A DNA stretch of 64,000 bases from Pomphorhynchus laevis (GCA_012934845.2 WNNJ02001777.1:1-64000); one strand, 5' to 3'; positions 22,506 to 32,866 are shown, counted from the first letter of the stretch. The notes: a model not told the origin generated them from the letters alone. A program made the numbers and translations.

Positions 22506-23625
22506 AACTGTATTTTAAATCAACACATCTTAAATTTTTCTTGAAATGCTAAATGGAAAGTAAAATATTTAAATTTTATTTCAAAAATAAAATTAAAGTA
22601 AAATAAAATAAAGCAAATAAAATTTGCTTTATTTAAAGCAAATATCAAATGGACTGATAATGAATAAAATAATTCATATTGGACAGTTCCGTAGAATTAT
22701 TTATTAATTGGGCAATCCTAAAGATAGAGTTTAATCTGCTAATACTAGCTAAGATATGTTGATAATGGTATGTGAGGGATAACTTGTATTCTCATCAATA
22801 AAAAAACTCATCAATTAAATACGGCTTAGATATATCCTTGGCTTGTCTCTCTCGGCTAAGAACCCTTTAGATTGACGATCTAAAATGATATCCTAAATTA
22901 TTTAACTCAAATTTCATTGATCCTATTTAATTATTTAGTTGTTCCTATTTTTGGCATAATTACAAAATGATAGTGTAAAACATATAACTTATCTGAGATA
23001 CAATCTTTCAAGATTTTACACAATTAATATTTTGTGCAATATTTTGTCAAGTTGCAAATTAAATAATAAATTGTTAGTAAATGAATAATTTTGACTATAT
23101 TATATCAATATACTAACACTAAATATTGCCTCAAATTTATCTGTTTGACTTAATTATGTTTTTAGCTTAAAATCATTAAAAAGTTCATTTAGTTTTTATA
23201 TCAAAGACAAATATTAAAATAAATAAAAAATTAATTTTGATCATACTTTTGCAGATAACGTTTTCATTTTTTAAATAAACCTTCTGTATTTAACTGTATC
23301 TTATATCATTAATTTAATCATTAATTTTAATCTATTAAATTAATTAATCATTTATTTAAATCTATTAATTATTTAAAGATTACCAATAAATTTAAAAATT
23401 TATTGTTTGTCACATTTTTAAATAAATAACGAACTAAATTCATTGCTAAATGAATAAATTATTAATAAATAATTTATTATTATTTTTTATTAATAATCAA
23501 TAAATTATTATTGTCTTTACTTGATAAAATTTTATTTTTTTGTAAATTCTTTTTATAACATAATATTTGTAAATAATTATTAATTAACCGATTAAATGAT
23601 AAATTACATTATCATTTATTATATT
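22506..23625. other. AT-rich spacer
   Basis: No gene, RNA or clear repeat recognised. Confidence 0.5.
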
Positions 23626-23710
23626 AGCCACATATTATTATATTAGCCACATATTATTATATTAGCCACATATAAGCCACATATATTAGCCACATATATT
23701 AGCCACATAC
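23626..23710. repeat. Short minisatellite (attagccacatat)
   Basis: About six copies of a 13-18 bp unit containing attagccacatat follow one another; the spacing shortens toward the right. Confidence 0.85.
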
Positions 23711-24131
23711 TTTTGTTCCAAAGTAAATTTATCTTACTTTTGAACATAACCAATTATATTCATAATTGATATTTATACATACCTTCTTGTCTTTAGGTGT
23801 CAACGTAAAATTCGAAAACAAAATTTTACAAATTGCTTTCTAAATTTCGTAAAACGTAATTTGTTATCAAGTATTTTGCATTTAAATGTTCCTCAGAACC
23901 TCAAATGTAAAATGATTCAATATTGATGAGTTGCTTTCTGGAAAAATTGCCATGCGATAGAGTATACTGTATGGAAAATATATAGTTAAAATATAGTTGC
24001 TTCCGTTCTCTATCAACAATTAAAAATATTAAAAAATTACTCAATAAAAAAATAAGAATTTACACTTATGCCGTTTTTTATTTTACTTTTCGCACTAAAT
24101 TTTACACTAATTTTGTTATTGGGTTGTTTAC

Positions 24132-24318
24132 CTACGGGTTCATGTGTCGATTTTATGCAACTCCAAAAGTCACTAAAATCGAACGAGAAATCTGTTACTA
24201 CGGCATTGTTCAATATTTTTGTCCTGGATAGCAAAACAGCTTCAAATTTCGATATGGTTCTATCAAATTTCTCCTTTGGCTCACTTAATTTTGCCAATGC
24301 AGAATATGACGAACGTGA
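24132..24318 (-). CDS. Candidate internal exon, unknown protein
   Basis: On the minus strand an acceptor CACCTAG (24319-24320) is followed by an open frame reading SSYSALAKLSEPKEKFDRTI, and then a donor CGTAG-GTAAAC at 24131. The residues are mixed and look more like a real protein than the A+T-biased frames nearby. The LAKLSE-x-KEK pattern loosely recalls helical BAR-type domains of sorting nexins, but this is weak and I do not assign it. No neighbouring exon was found. Confidence 0.35.
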
Positions 24319-24322
24319 CTAG

Positions 24323-24744
24323 GTGATATAATCGTTTTAATCACTCTGCCGCGAATTAAAACGGCTCTGATGGGGTTAAATATTATAAGAGTTTCACACA
24401 ATACATTAAACTAGACTTCATCCTGTTCGTTTATGTCATCCAATGGTACATTAACGTTTCTGTCTTCAGATGTTTTTGAATATAAGTGATTCGTGAATAA
24501 ATTGCAATGAAAACATATTTAATTAAGTTCATTTCACAAATCTACTAAGAATAAAGAATCAATAATTATTATCTTGAAATAAAGAGGTATTAAACTATAC
24601 TTATTACAGGTAAATAAGGGGTTAAATCCGATTATGATGTATTTTAATACTATACGATATAAGTTAAAACGAAATATAAAAAAGAATTTATGAAAATATA
24701 TATTAAATTAATACATTATATTATTATCAATATACATTGTTGTT
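24323..24744. other. Spacer
   Basis: No supported feature. Confidence 0.5.
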
Positions 24745-24854
24745 TGTATTATTCTATATATAAGAGATTTAATTTAACCAGGATTGTCAATTACACCTAT
24801 CTGCTCCTCTATATACATGAGAATTTCATGTTTCAACACTGCAAGAAGGCATAC

Positions 24855-24885
24855 CGTTTCGGCTTTAAGAAAACTCATCAGTTGA
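24855..24885 (-). ncRNA. Hammerhead core in H5 repeat, copy 1
   Basis: CUGAUGA (24881-24875), stem II GUUUU-CUU-AAAGC, then CGAAAC with GAAA at 24860-24857. Stems I and III and the cleavage site are not clear, so this may be inactive or incomplete. Confidence 0.55.
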
Positions 24886-25172
24886 AGCACATACAGTACA
24901 TATACATTAAAAACATCTATATAGTTTAAATCATAAAGAATTCACTATATGCTAATTGCATGACGTAACTTGTGCTTTCGAAATGAATTCAATGATGCAA
25001 TGCAGTGAATTCTTTTCGGTGTAATATGCATCATTGAGATCATTAAATGACCAGTATAATAAATTACAATGGAAATACCACCGCAGCATGGGATCCTCAG
25101 AGGATCAATAAATAAATTAGGGATTTGATTCAACCAGGATTGTATAATGTATCTACACTGCAAGATGGCACA

Positions 25173-25204
25173 CTGTTTCGGCTTCGATAGGCCTCATCAG
25201 TTGA
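25173..25204 (-). ncRNA. Hammerhead core in H5 repeat, copy 2
   Basis: CUGAUGA (25200-25194), stem II GGC...GCC with one mismatch inside, then GAAAC (GAAA 25179-25176). It lies 319 bp from the copy-1 box. Stem II differs in sequence between the copies while staying paired, which supports an RNA role. Confidence 0.55.
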
Positions 25205-25489
25205 AGCACATACAATGTGTACATATGAATAACATACTATATATAGATTAAAGCAGAAAGAATTTACTATATGCTAATTACATGGCGTAGCTTGCGCTTA
25301 TGAAGTCAATACAATGCAGGGAATTCTTTTAAGTGTAATAGACATCAGAGGGATCATTAAACAACCAGTATAATATATTTAAAAAATAGCACTACTGCTT
25401 GGGATCCCCGTAGGAACAATAAGTAAATTAGAGGTTTATAATTAGTTTTATATTTGGTTTGAATTATATGCTAATTAACTATATGCTGA

Positions 25490-25590
25490 TGTCTATTGTA
25501 CTGTATGGAATTGGAAGTCATGAAACAAGGATTCTGTAGCTGGTTTGCAATGCGAAAGTCACTTTGTGTGACCAAGCAAGTATTCAATAG
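25490..25590 (+). repeat. Fragment of the H4 repeat
   Basis: Matches on the plus strand the reverse complement of 63830-63900 and 37080-37150 (gtatggaattgga...tcatga and ggattctgtagctggttt). The ribozyme part is missing. Confidence 0.7.
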
Positions 25591-26150
25591 ATAATTAAGC
25601 GTACATAACAAGATTACCAGTCCCGATTTCAATTAATCTTTATGACCTTATATAGCCTAGTCATCCATTATCGCTGATGGTTTTTAAATGACTATCAGCG
25701 ATAATCATCATTCTTATTAATGAATTTAATCATCATTATTAATCATCTTAATAATTAAGTTAAGTTATAATTAATTGAATCTTTAATTATTTGGACCTAT
25801 AATTTTTAATTAACTGAACTAGGTTTAATTAACTGGAATAGGTTTGAATAGATTCAAGATTCATTAGAATAATGAAAATATAAATAGAGAATATGTTTCA
25901 TGATTAGAGAATCTCCTTGCATGACTCTATAGTAGTCCGTTACAAACTAGATTATTTTAGCTAATCATGAAATTGCTGCTTGTTAGGACTCAAAATAGAT
26001 TCAAAGAGAGATAGATATTTCCCGAAGATGCATACAAAGTATTAGAAAATTTCCCATAATAATTGTGATTTGACAATGTCGCAAATTGTCGACTAAAACT
26101 AATGAATGCTGAATATATCGATGATTTAAATGTAAATGTAAGCCTTCTCT
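25591..26150. other. Spacer
   Basis: A short inverted repeat (atcgctgatggtttttaaatg/actatcagcgat, about 25668-25703) is the only structure I see. Confidence 0.5.
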
Positions 26151-26281
26151 AAAAGAGAGACCTGCGCTGGCATTTGCCAGTGCTTTTGCTAATGATCCTA
26201 TTTGGTGAAGCAGTAGTGCTGATTTAGTACTCAATGTGAAGTTACCAGAAATCTTTCTGGTACTTCATACACATGACTCGT

Positions 26282-26362
26282 GTGCCGTCTGCCAGTCCTC
26301 CTCTGTATCCAGCAGTGGGAGGGATCTGGCACTGATGAGTCATTGTGATGACGAAACGGTAC
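26282..26362 (+). ncRNA. Complete hammerhead ribozyme, type III layout
   Basis: In order: stem III 5' strand GUGCCG (26282-26287), cleavage triplet GUC (26287-26289), stem I starting UGCCAG with its partner CUGGCA just before CUGAUGA (26332-26338), stem II GUCA-UUGUGA-UGAC, GAAA (26353-26356) and the stem III 3' strand CGGUAC. Stem I extends through a second helix (CUCC with GGAG) around a bulge, as needed for the known loop contacts. Every conserved core base is present, so this copy may be active. The open end is at stem III; animal hammerheads are more often type I. Confidence 0.85.
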
Positions 26363-26604
26363 TTGCTACTGTTATCGTCGTTCTTCCGCGTCTGGCTAAA
26401 AATGATTGCGTACATAATTCACGCGGAATGGTCTCACACTCCCTCTTGAAAATTTAAAAAGATATTAGCAGATAAAAAAAGAGACCTGCGCTGGCTTTTG
26501 CCAGTGCTTTTGCTAATGATTCAATTTGGTGAAGCAGTAGTGCTGATTTAGCAATCAATTTGAAGTTACCAGAAATCTTTCTGGTACTTCATACAATGAC
26601 TCGT

Positions 26605-26685
26605 GTGCCTTCTGCCAGTCCTCCTCTGTATCCAGCAGTGGGAGGGATCTGGCACTGATGAGTCATTGTGATGACGAAACGGTAC
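26605..26685 (+). ncRNA. Hammerhead ribozyme, second tandem copy
   Basis: Same structure as the copy 323 bp upstream: CUGAUGA at 26655-26661, GAAA at 26676-26679. The cleavage triplet reads UUC (26610-26612) instead of GUC, which removes the last stem III pair and probably weakens cleavage. Confidence 0.8.
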
Positions 26686-26740
26686 TTGCTACTGTTATCG
26701 TCGTTCTTCCGCATCTGGCTAAATATGATTGCGTAAATGT

Positions 26741-27128
26741 AAACCTTTCTTTAAGAAACGGTTTAATCGCACGGACAATAGAATATTTACAGCGAACGCC
26801 AAATTGTTTAAGAGAATTTGATGATTTCCAACGGAATTCAGATCGTTTAGCTACTTATATTTATTTTTAGTAATTAATTATATTAAATTAAAATAATAAT
26901 TGATCGCTATAACTTATAAGAATTATTAAATAAGTGATAATTTTTAATTAAATAATTTTATCATTTAAATTATTTTCTTATATTTAATGACTTTCTTTCG
27001 TTTAATATCCTGTTTCAATATAACCAATTTAATAAAATTAATGTAATAATTAGTTAATTTTATAATTTAATTGCTTTGATTTTTATATAAATTTTATTCT
27101 AATATTAATAAAATTAAATAATTAGTAT
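26741..27128. other. AT-rich spacer
   Basis: The first 130 bp resemble the tail of a third H0 unit; the rest is AT-rich with nothing recognised. Confidence 0.4.
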
Positions 27129-27632
27129 ATTATTCATTTAAATTTTTTATTTACAAATAATTATTTTGCAAAGAAACAAATTTTTATCTAAAATAAAATT
27201 AATATTTTCATTATCAATAAAATTATTGTTTATTAATCATTCCAGTTGGGGCTATTCATCGCGTCCTCCGGGTTGCGGATGAAGGAACGGCCCATAGATA
27301 TATGAGTTAGCTGCGACATAAACCATGATGTGGTCCAATAAGCAGCCGTGGATAGCCAGTGAGTGTATTATGATGGTGGTGGAACACTGAATAGCAACCG
27401 GTGTTTCTATAAAGTGCTATCTACCGGAATCCGGGCTAATACACCGACATAACGAGTATGTTCCGCTATCAAAAGGATATGTATTCCCTTGGGTGTAGCG
27501 GACCCTCGTGGTATTATTCATTTAAATTTTTTATTTACAAATAATTATTTTGCAAAGAAACAAATTGTAAAAATCTAAAATAAAATTAATATTTTCATTA
27601 TCAATAAAATTATTGTTTATTAATCATTCCAG
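27129..27632. repeat. Direct repeats (117 and 121 bp) around a GC-richer 266-bp island
   Basis: The sequence 27129-27245 is repeated almost exactly at 27512-27632, both ending ttaatcattccag. Between them lies a segment of very different composition (27246-27511) with the block tcctccgggttgcggatgaa and a hairpin (ttcatcgc/gcggatgaa) near its start and gtgtagcggaccctcgtggt at its end. The island resembles in style the untranslated 5' regions of some non-LTR elements, but I cannot assign it. Long flanking direct repeats are too long for an ordinary target duplication. Confidence 0.75.
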
Positions 27633-27734
27633 ACTTTTATTTATATATAAATATATTTTTAGTATATTAACATTATTAATATATTAATATAACATTATTA
27701 ATTGAACGATCTATACCCGATCGTTCAATTAATT

Positions 27735-28850
27735 TAAGTTGATATCAGTAAAGCATTTGACTCTGTTAGATTTCCTCTACTGTTAGAAAAGTTAAAAAGT
27801 TGCGGTTTTCTAAACTGGCAGATAAGGTTTTTGTCATCATACCTGTATGATAGACAACAATGTTTAAGCATTTAGGTTTGAAATATTCGTGGAGGAAAAA
27901 CAGCTGCGGTGTACCACAAGGCAGTGTTATCTCACCACTACTTTTTAGTATATTTATGAATGATTTTTCAGCTAGCTGCTCTAGTTCTTTATGTATTAAG
28001 TATGCAGATGATCTGACGATCATTACTATTGCAAGCTCTCAATATTATTCTAACAAAGTCGTAGAAATCGAAGTGGAAAATCTACAGAAATGGTGTAATA
28101 TAAACTGCCTATGTCTCAATATGGCCAAGTCTAAAATAATTTTATTTTCGTTAAAGTCATCCATCCTTGTAGACGAACTTCCTAATTTTGATATGACTAG
28201 AGTAACCGTCATATCGCTTACTGTTTAATTGAAAATCTTAGGTTTAACATTTCAATCTAACCTATCTTGGAGAAACCATATTCGATCCATATTCGATCTT
28301 CGAGAAACCATTTCTTGCGCTTGTCAAGAAAACAAGCGCAACTCGTATGTATTTTCGTCGTGAATTAAAACTATAAGGAGCTTGCCAGGATCAATTAGTT
28401 CTATTTTACAATTCATGCATACTCTCGATCCTTACGTACGGTTATCCAACTTTTTGCACATTGTCCCAAAGAGAGCATAGTATGCTTGAGAATTCACAGC
28501 AAAGTTTAATCAATATTTGGATGCGGGTTGCCTACATTTGATGCAATTTTAGTCAATATTTTCAAGAAAAAGGCAAACTCGAACATTCTTCAAACGCTTA
28601 CTAAACAGTCTTATTTATGTCACACCAATAATCATTTATACTTAGCTGCTCTACGATCAAATCGTAAGTGGGCAACAGCTTGTTGTAGGACAGAACATCT
28701 AAAAAATAGCTTTCTTTACCGGGCTCTTAATTACATAAATTCGCGTGGAAAATAAACTTCGCGTCTTTAAAGTAGTTCGCGTTCCAAATATCAAACTACT
28801 ATTTAACAAGAAAATGAGAGATTGCCGTGGGCATTTTCTGTTTGTATGAT
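27735..28850 (+). mobile_element. LINE fragment with CR1-type reverse transcriptase
   Basis: Plus-strand frames read VDISKAFDSVRFPLLLEKLK (27739), CGVPQGSVISPLLFSIFMND (about 27903) and KYADDLTIIT (about 28000), then KILGLTFQSNLSWRNHI (about 28230). Fingers and palm are recognisable; the frame shifts near 27865-27900 and is broken again by stops after 28225. The C-terminal part (28528-28755) is open but degenerate. The element is truncated at its 5' end and inactive. It is a different family from the two LINEs in the LIM gene. Confidence 0.85.
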
Positions 28851-28884
28851 GTGGCAGCCACGAAAGAATCGACAAAACGATACC

Positions 28885-28950
28885 AGATACCGTTTCGTCA
28901 TTATTTTGACTCATCAGTGCCAGATACTTCCCACTACTGGATGCAGATGC
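28885..28950 (-). ncRNA. Partial hammerhead (H0), left arm
   Basis: CUGAUGA (28917-28911), stem II GUCA-AAAUAA-UGAC and GAAAC (GAAA 28896-28893) are intact on the minus strand. The cleavage-site side and 5' strand of stem I are missing at the centre of the inverted repeat, so this copy alone should not cleave. Confidence 0.7.
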
Positions 28951-28995
28951 AGTTTGCTAGAAATTTTCTAGCTCTATGTACCTATTGACATACTC

Positions 28996-29076
28996 GTGTC
29001 GTCTTCCGGTCCTCCTCTGAATCCAGTAGTGGAACGTACCTGGCACTGATAAGTCAAAATAATGACGAAACGGTAC
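28996..29076 (+). ncRNA. Hammerhead (H0), right arm, box mutated
   Basis: GUC (29001-29003), stem III GUGUCG with CGGUAC, stem I and stem II (GUCA/UGAC) are all present, but the box reads CUGAUAA (29046-29052), losing the conserved G of CUGAUGA. Likely inactive. Confidence 0.7.
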
Positions 29077-29115
29077 CTGGTATCGTTTTGTCGATTCTTT
29101 CGTGGCTGCCAAATC

Positions 29116-29607
29116 AAACTACTATTTATTTTGGCTATTTATTTTCTCTATATTGTTATCAATTTGTACAATGAAAGTGTTACAAATAGCGAATATATCC
29201 GTTATTTGGGTTTTTTGATAAATAAAGGATCTTGAATGAATGTACAGCTTAAGACTTTTAAGGCTTCCAGACTTTTACTTTTATATAAATATATTTTTCG
29301 TATATGTATTATTTATAATACATATAATGTAATAATGTGTAATAATATTATTATATTAATATACTACGGCTTAAATGTTTATTAATCGACATACGATAAA
29401 AATGATAAAGCTGAAGTTAATGCTAAAGTTAAAAAATGCCAGATAGGAATAATGTAAGAAAAACGACAATTTTATATTTAACAAAAGGAACTTGTTTTTA
29501 ACAGTGAATAAGCTAAATGTTTAATGAATAAAATTATAAAAACTGGTCAGTATTGTGAATATAATATTTATTATTGTGAATATGTTTATGATGATAGTAT
29601 CTTGTAT
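29116..29607. other. AT-rich spacer
   Basis: No supported feature. Confidence 0.5.
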
Positions 29608-30000
29608 TTAGAAATGATGTACTCCTATATCATTTTGTAAATGATGTACTCCTGTATCATTTTGTAAATGATGTACTCCTATATCATTTTGTAAAATACC
29701 GGAACCGCTACTTGGGCAAACTGGCACAACTTCTGCTGTGTGATAATCCGGGCTAGCAGGACCCATAACATAGTTCATCTTGACAATAGGTGGAGGGCAA
29801 ACAGGCTTTTCAACAACTTCGTGAATAACTTTCCTTGCTGGTCTTACCACAACTGTTTTTTGATAAATATTCGGTGGTGGTGTTGGTAATCGTCGTCTAC
29901 GATATATGTGCTGGACAGGAGGTTCTGGAGCATAACAAATTTCGTTGCGAACAAGTCCTCCGCAATCATAATTTATTAAACATCCATCATAAGTAAACAT
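29608..30000 (-). CDS. Small proline-rich protein, paralog of 20702-21046
   Basis: I place the start at the ATG 30000-29998 (MFTYDGCLINYDCGG), because an acceptor-like ATTTAG precedes it by four bases as in the paralog; upstream in-frame codons would be 5' UTR intron. The 130-residue protein has the core RRRRLPTPPPNI, RPARKVIHEVVEKPVCPPPI and YVMGP shared with the other gene. Its C-terminus ends in a nine-residue tandem repeat (LQNDxGVHH, three times) encoded by a 27-bp DNA repeat at 29615-29697, which the paralog lacks. No signal peptide or membrane segment. Function unknown. Confidence 0.72.
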   Translation of the reverse strand: MFTYDGCLINYDCGGLVRNEICYAPEPPVQHIYRRRRLPTPPPNIYQKTVVVRPARKVIHEVVEKPVCPPPIVKMNYVMGPASPDYHTAEVVPVCPSSGSGILQNDIGVHHLQNDTGVHHLQNDIGVHHF

Positions 30001-30349
30001 TTTGGCTAAATTCCAAAAAAGGGACAATAAATATTTAATAAATTTGCAATTATTAATTGATATTAATTAACCAATAAGGATATGTTATTATTGACGTATT
30101 AAAATAATAATACGTCATAAAATAAAAAATAAAATACGTCATTATTGACGTATTTTTATTATCGTCATTATTGACGTCATTAGTGAATAATACTGATTGC
30201 ACTGTTGAGTTAGCAAATTCACAGATCAATCCATATCAATAAGATATTGCATATGTATTTACACTTGCATGCCATTATAAATGCACACCAATTATGAATT
30301 ATAAAATTATTAATTAATAAACATTAATATTATTAAAATTAATAATTAA
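30001..30349. other. AT-rich spacer upstream of the proline-rich gene
   Basis: Contains repeats of attgacgtatt (about 30090-30180) but no coding sequence. Likely promoter and 5' intron of the minus-strand gene. Confidence 0.45.
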
Positions 30350-30480
30350 TTGTTGAAGAATTGCAAGGTAAGGTATTTATTTGAAAAATTCTACAAATTT
30401 TCAGTGGCTCCTAGCGACCTTCTTACTGCAAATTTGTAAAATGTTTCAAATAAATTCCCTACCTTGCAATTCTTCAACAA
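30350..30480. repeat. Long imperfect hairpin (foldback)
   Basis: The left arm from 30350 (ttgttgaagaattgcaaggt) is complementary to the right arm ending at 30480, giving about 55 paired bases with small mismatches and a loop of about 20 bases (tggctcctagcgaccttctt). It has the size of a microRNA-like precursor or of a small foldback element; no coding potential. Confidence 0.85.
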
Positions 30481-31499
30481 ATATGAGTGGGAATTTTTAC
30501 CAACTAGTAATTAATTATTATTTCAAACATGGGAAACCAAGTTTGTTCAAAGTTATACGATACAAGTTAAATTATTGTATTTGAATGATTTAGTTCATTT
30601 TTATATATTGAAATATTGCAAAATATATATTTGTATCGCCTTTTGAAACTCCAGGATTGAGATATAAAATGTTATTATTTTGAAAATGTTTTGAAAATAT
30701 ACACAGTAAATGTAATTATTTATAAAATATAAATATTGCAATATCTAATTTAAAGAATTTTATATTCCAAATTATAATTTTAGAATTTTAATACTCGGAA
30801 TATAATTATCAGAATAAAGAAGATTGTATCTGTTAGATAAGTCGCTTTAAAATTAAACAATCTCAATTAAAAAAATTCGACTTAATTACTAAAATTAATT
30901 CATCATGATTTCTTATAACTTAATTTTAAGCTGTTTGACAAATATTTTGCAATAAATTCTCTCGAATCAAAAAATGAAACGTACAATTCAAAGTTTATTT
31001 TTTTATTAAAAAATAAACTTTGAATATAAGTTTATATTCAAAGTATAATATATATACTTTGTACCTATATACACAGTAAATGTAAATGTACACCAATTAC
31101 GAATTATAAAATTATTAATTAATAAATATTAATATTATTAAAATTATTTTTTTATTAAAATATACCAAATAAATATCAAATAAATACCAAATTTAGTATA
31201 TTTGATCTATTTTGCGTATTTAATTCAATCAAACTCAGACAACGGTAATCGAGTGATCGTCAAGTAATAAAAAAATATTAATACATGACATATTGAATCA
31301 ACAGCTGAAAGGTCTTATAATATTGAAATGTAGCGTACTGCTGTTAGCTTATACTAATAGGTTTAAAAATTATTATAATTTTAATTATTTAATAACAGCA
31401 ACACGTTAGAACCAACCTATGGTTCTATAACACATATCAAATGTTAAAAACATTTGGTAAAAGCAATTTTAAATAGTTGATAATGATCCATTATTAATA
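30481..31499. other. AT-rich spacer
   Basis: No gene seen. A short block of the 30276-30345 region (caccaattatgaattataaa) recurs near 31091. Confidence 0.5.
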
Positions 31500-31535
31500 A
31501 ATAATTATTGGAGCTGGATCAAGTAGAGGAAATTT

Positions 31536-31580
31536 TTATTTGATATTTCGCTAACTTATGCTAGCATCTTCAGAAAATTA
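31536..31580 (-). ncRNA. PLE minimal hammerhead a
   Basis: Minus strand: CUGAAGA (31573-31567), stem II with GCUAG...UUAGC, GAAA (31549-31546), then UAUC as cleavage site and AAAU pairing back to AUUUU before the box. Confidence 0.75.
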
Positions 31581-31739
31581 TTCATTCTTCCAATAGGCTG
31601 TTTTTTGTTATTAGGATATAAATTATATATTAGGTTTATTCAAATATGAATTTCCTTAAATTTAAGATAAAATATTATAAAGAATTATTGAAGCTGGATC
31701 AAAATTACAGTTACAATTATTAATAATAATTGTAACTGC

Positions 31740-31985
31740 AGTACCGCAGGTGTAGTGTATCTAATACAATGTACATGTGGATTGCAATATATAGGAAAAA
31801 CATATCAAATGTTAAAAACTAGGTTTAGGCAACACATATATAATATACAGCATAATAGTCAAACTATATTTCATAAACATATGAGATTAATAGGACATGA
31901 TATTAAAAACTGTAAATTATTTATTTTAGAACATATTATCGAAGAAAATAAGACAATATATTTTTCCAATAATAATGCTCTTTAG
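31740..31985 (+). mobile_element. GIY-YIG endonuclease fragment of a PLE
   Basis: Plus-strand frame VVYLIQCTCGLQYIGKT followed by RFRQHIYNI and a histidine-rich stretch. The Y-L-I...Y-I-G-K-T pattern with CxCG insertion is that of the PLE endonuclease C-terminal to the reverse transcriptase. Only this piece is kept; the element is a fossil. Confidence 0.85.
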
Positions 31986-32169
31986 AGTTTTTAATATCAT
32001 GTTCTATTAGTCTACTATGCTTATGAAATATAGTTTGACTAAAGATTACAGCAACACGTTAGAACCAACATATGGTTCTATAAATAAATTGTTTAGAAAT
32101 ATATTCATCCTGATATCTAAATTAATCAATATCCAGGAACTATTAGGTATAGTTAAACGACAACAAAAA

Positions 32170-32216
32170 TTATTTTGATATTTCGCTAGTAAGTACTAGC
32201 ATCTTCAGAAAATTAA
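32170..32216 (-). ncRNA. PLE minimal hammerhead b
   Basis: CUGAAGA (32208-32202), stem II GCUAGU-ACUU-ACUAGC (six pairs), GAAA, UAUC and AAAAU/AUUUU stem I, all on the minus strand. Core complete. Confidence 0.78.
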
Positions 32217-32819
32217 CATAAAAATGAAAAACGTCACATAAATAAAGTTTCCTGTCGGTTTTCTTAAAATTAATATAAACGAAAGCCTTTGATTGTAACA
32301 AAAAATTTTATTCTTTTATTTTCCTCTATTTTGTTATTATATTTCTTAATTTTTATTGTTTTCTTATGAATACCTATGTTTTGTACTTTTGTTGTACATT
32401 TTTTGTTTTTGTTTCATTGTTGTATTTTGTTTGATGCGGTCCCTTCAAACGAAAATGTTACATACACAATTGTTAGCGACGATTTTAATTCCAGCATCAA
32501 TGTGCAAACCGAAGGGAAACTGACAAGAAACATCTGAAGATGCTAGTAGTTTCTGAAGTTTTTTCTGAAGATGTTTTAGTTTCTGTTTCACTTTTGTGGT
32601 TTTGTTTGCTGCGGTTTCAACAAACGAAAATGCTACATGAGCAATTGTTAGCAACGATTTTGATTCCAAAATATTTTAAACAATAAATTGCAAACATAAT
32701 TTATGTTATTTAAAAATAAAAAAATTTTTTTTTGTTATAATCAAAGGCTTTCGTTTACATTAATTTTAAGAAAACCGGCAATAAACTTTATTTTTGTGAT
32801 TTTTTTTAATTTTTTTGTG

Positions 32820-32866
32820 TTAATTTTCTGAAGATGCTAATAGTTACTAGCGAAATATTAAAATGA
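32820..32866 (+). ncRNA. PLE minimal hammerhead c
   Basis: CUGAAGA (32828-32834), stem II with one mismatch, GAAA, and AUU in place of AUC at the cleavage site; stem I AUUUU/AAAAU. Confidence 0.72.

Larger units (their letters stand above)
24745..25470. repeat. Tandem repeat of about 320-350 bp (H5), two and a part copies
   Basis: The block ccaggattgt... ctgcaaga(a/t)ggca and the following hammerhead core recur at 24778-24900 and 25134-25215, and the later part (actatatgctaatt(g/a)catg) at 24945 and 25267. A third partial copy reaches about 25440. Copies differ by many substitutions. Lower A+T than the surroundings. Confidence 0.82.
26153..26740 (+). repeat. 323-bp tandem repeat (H0) carrying hammerheads
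   Basis: Two copies: the block gagacctgcgctggc starts at about 26158 and 26481, and the ribozyme boxes are 323 bp apart (26332 and 26655). Each copy holds one full hammerhead and a downstream ttccgc(g/a)tctggcta block. A tandem pair of short units with a self-cleaving ribozyme is the layout of retrozyme-like or satellite ribozyme elements. No protein is encoded. Confidence 0.88.
28853..29115. repeat. Inverted pair of H0 repeats
   Basis: The arm 28853-28942 is repeated in reverse complement at about 29020-29113, including the outer block ggcagccacgaaagaatcga and its partner. The centre (28943-29000) is not inverted, so one H0 copy has lost its 5' part. Both arms carry a hammerhead core. Confidence 0.85.

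Noticed and set aside
24068-24322. Plus-strand 84-codon frame with a signal-peptide-like start
   Set aside because: The hydrophobic start comes from a T-rich run, and the opposite strand has a better-looking exon with acceptor and donor, so I treat the plus frame as a shadow.
27246-27511. HDV-like ribozyme in the GC-rich island
   Set aside because: The hairpin with a CCUCC loop recalls the P3/L3 of HDV-like ribozymes, but I could not place P1 and P2 in the required nested pseudoknot.
32445-32669. Minus-strand 74-codon frame
   Set aside because: It begins at TTG, lies between PLE ends and shows a repeated internal block, so it is more likely repeat sequence than a gene.
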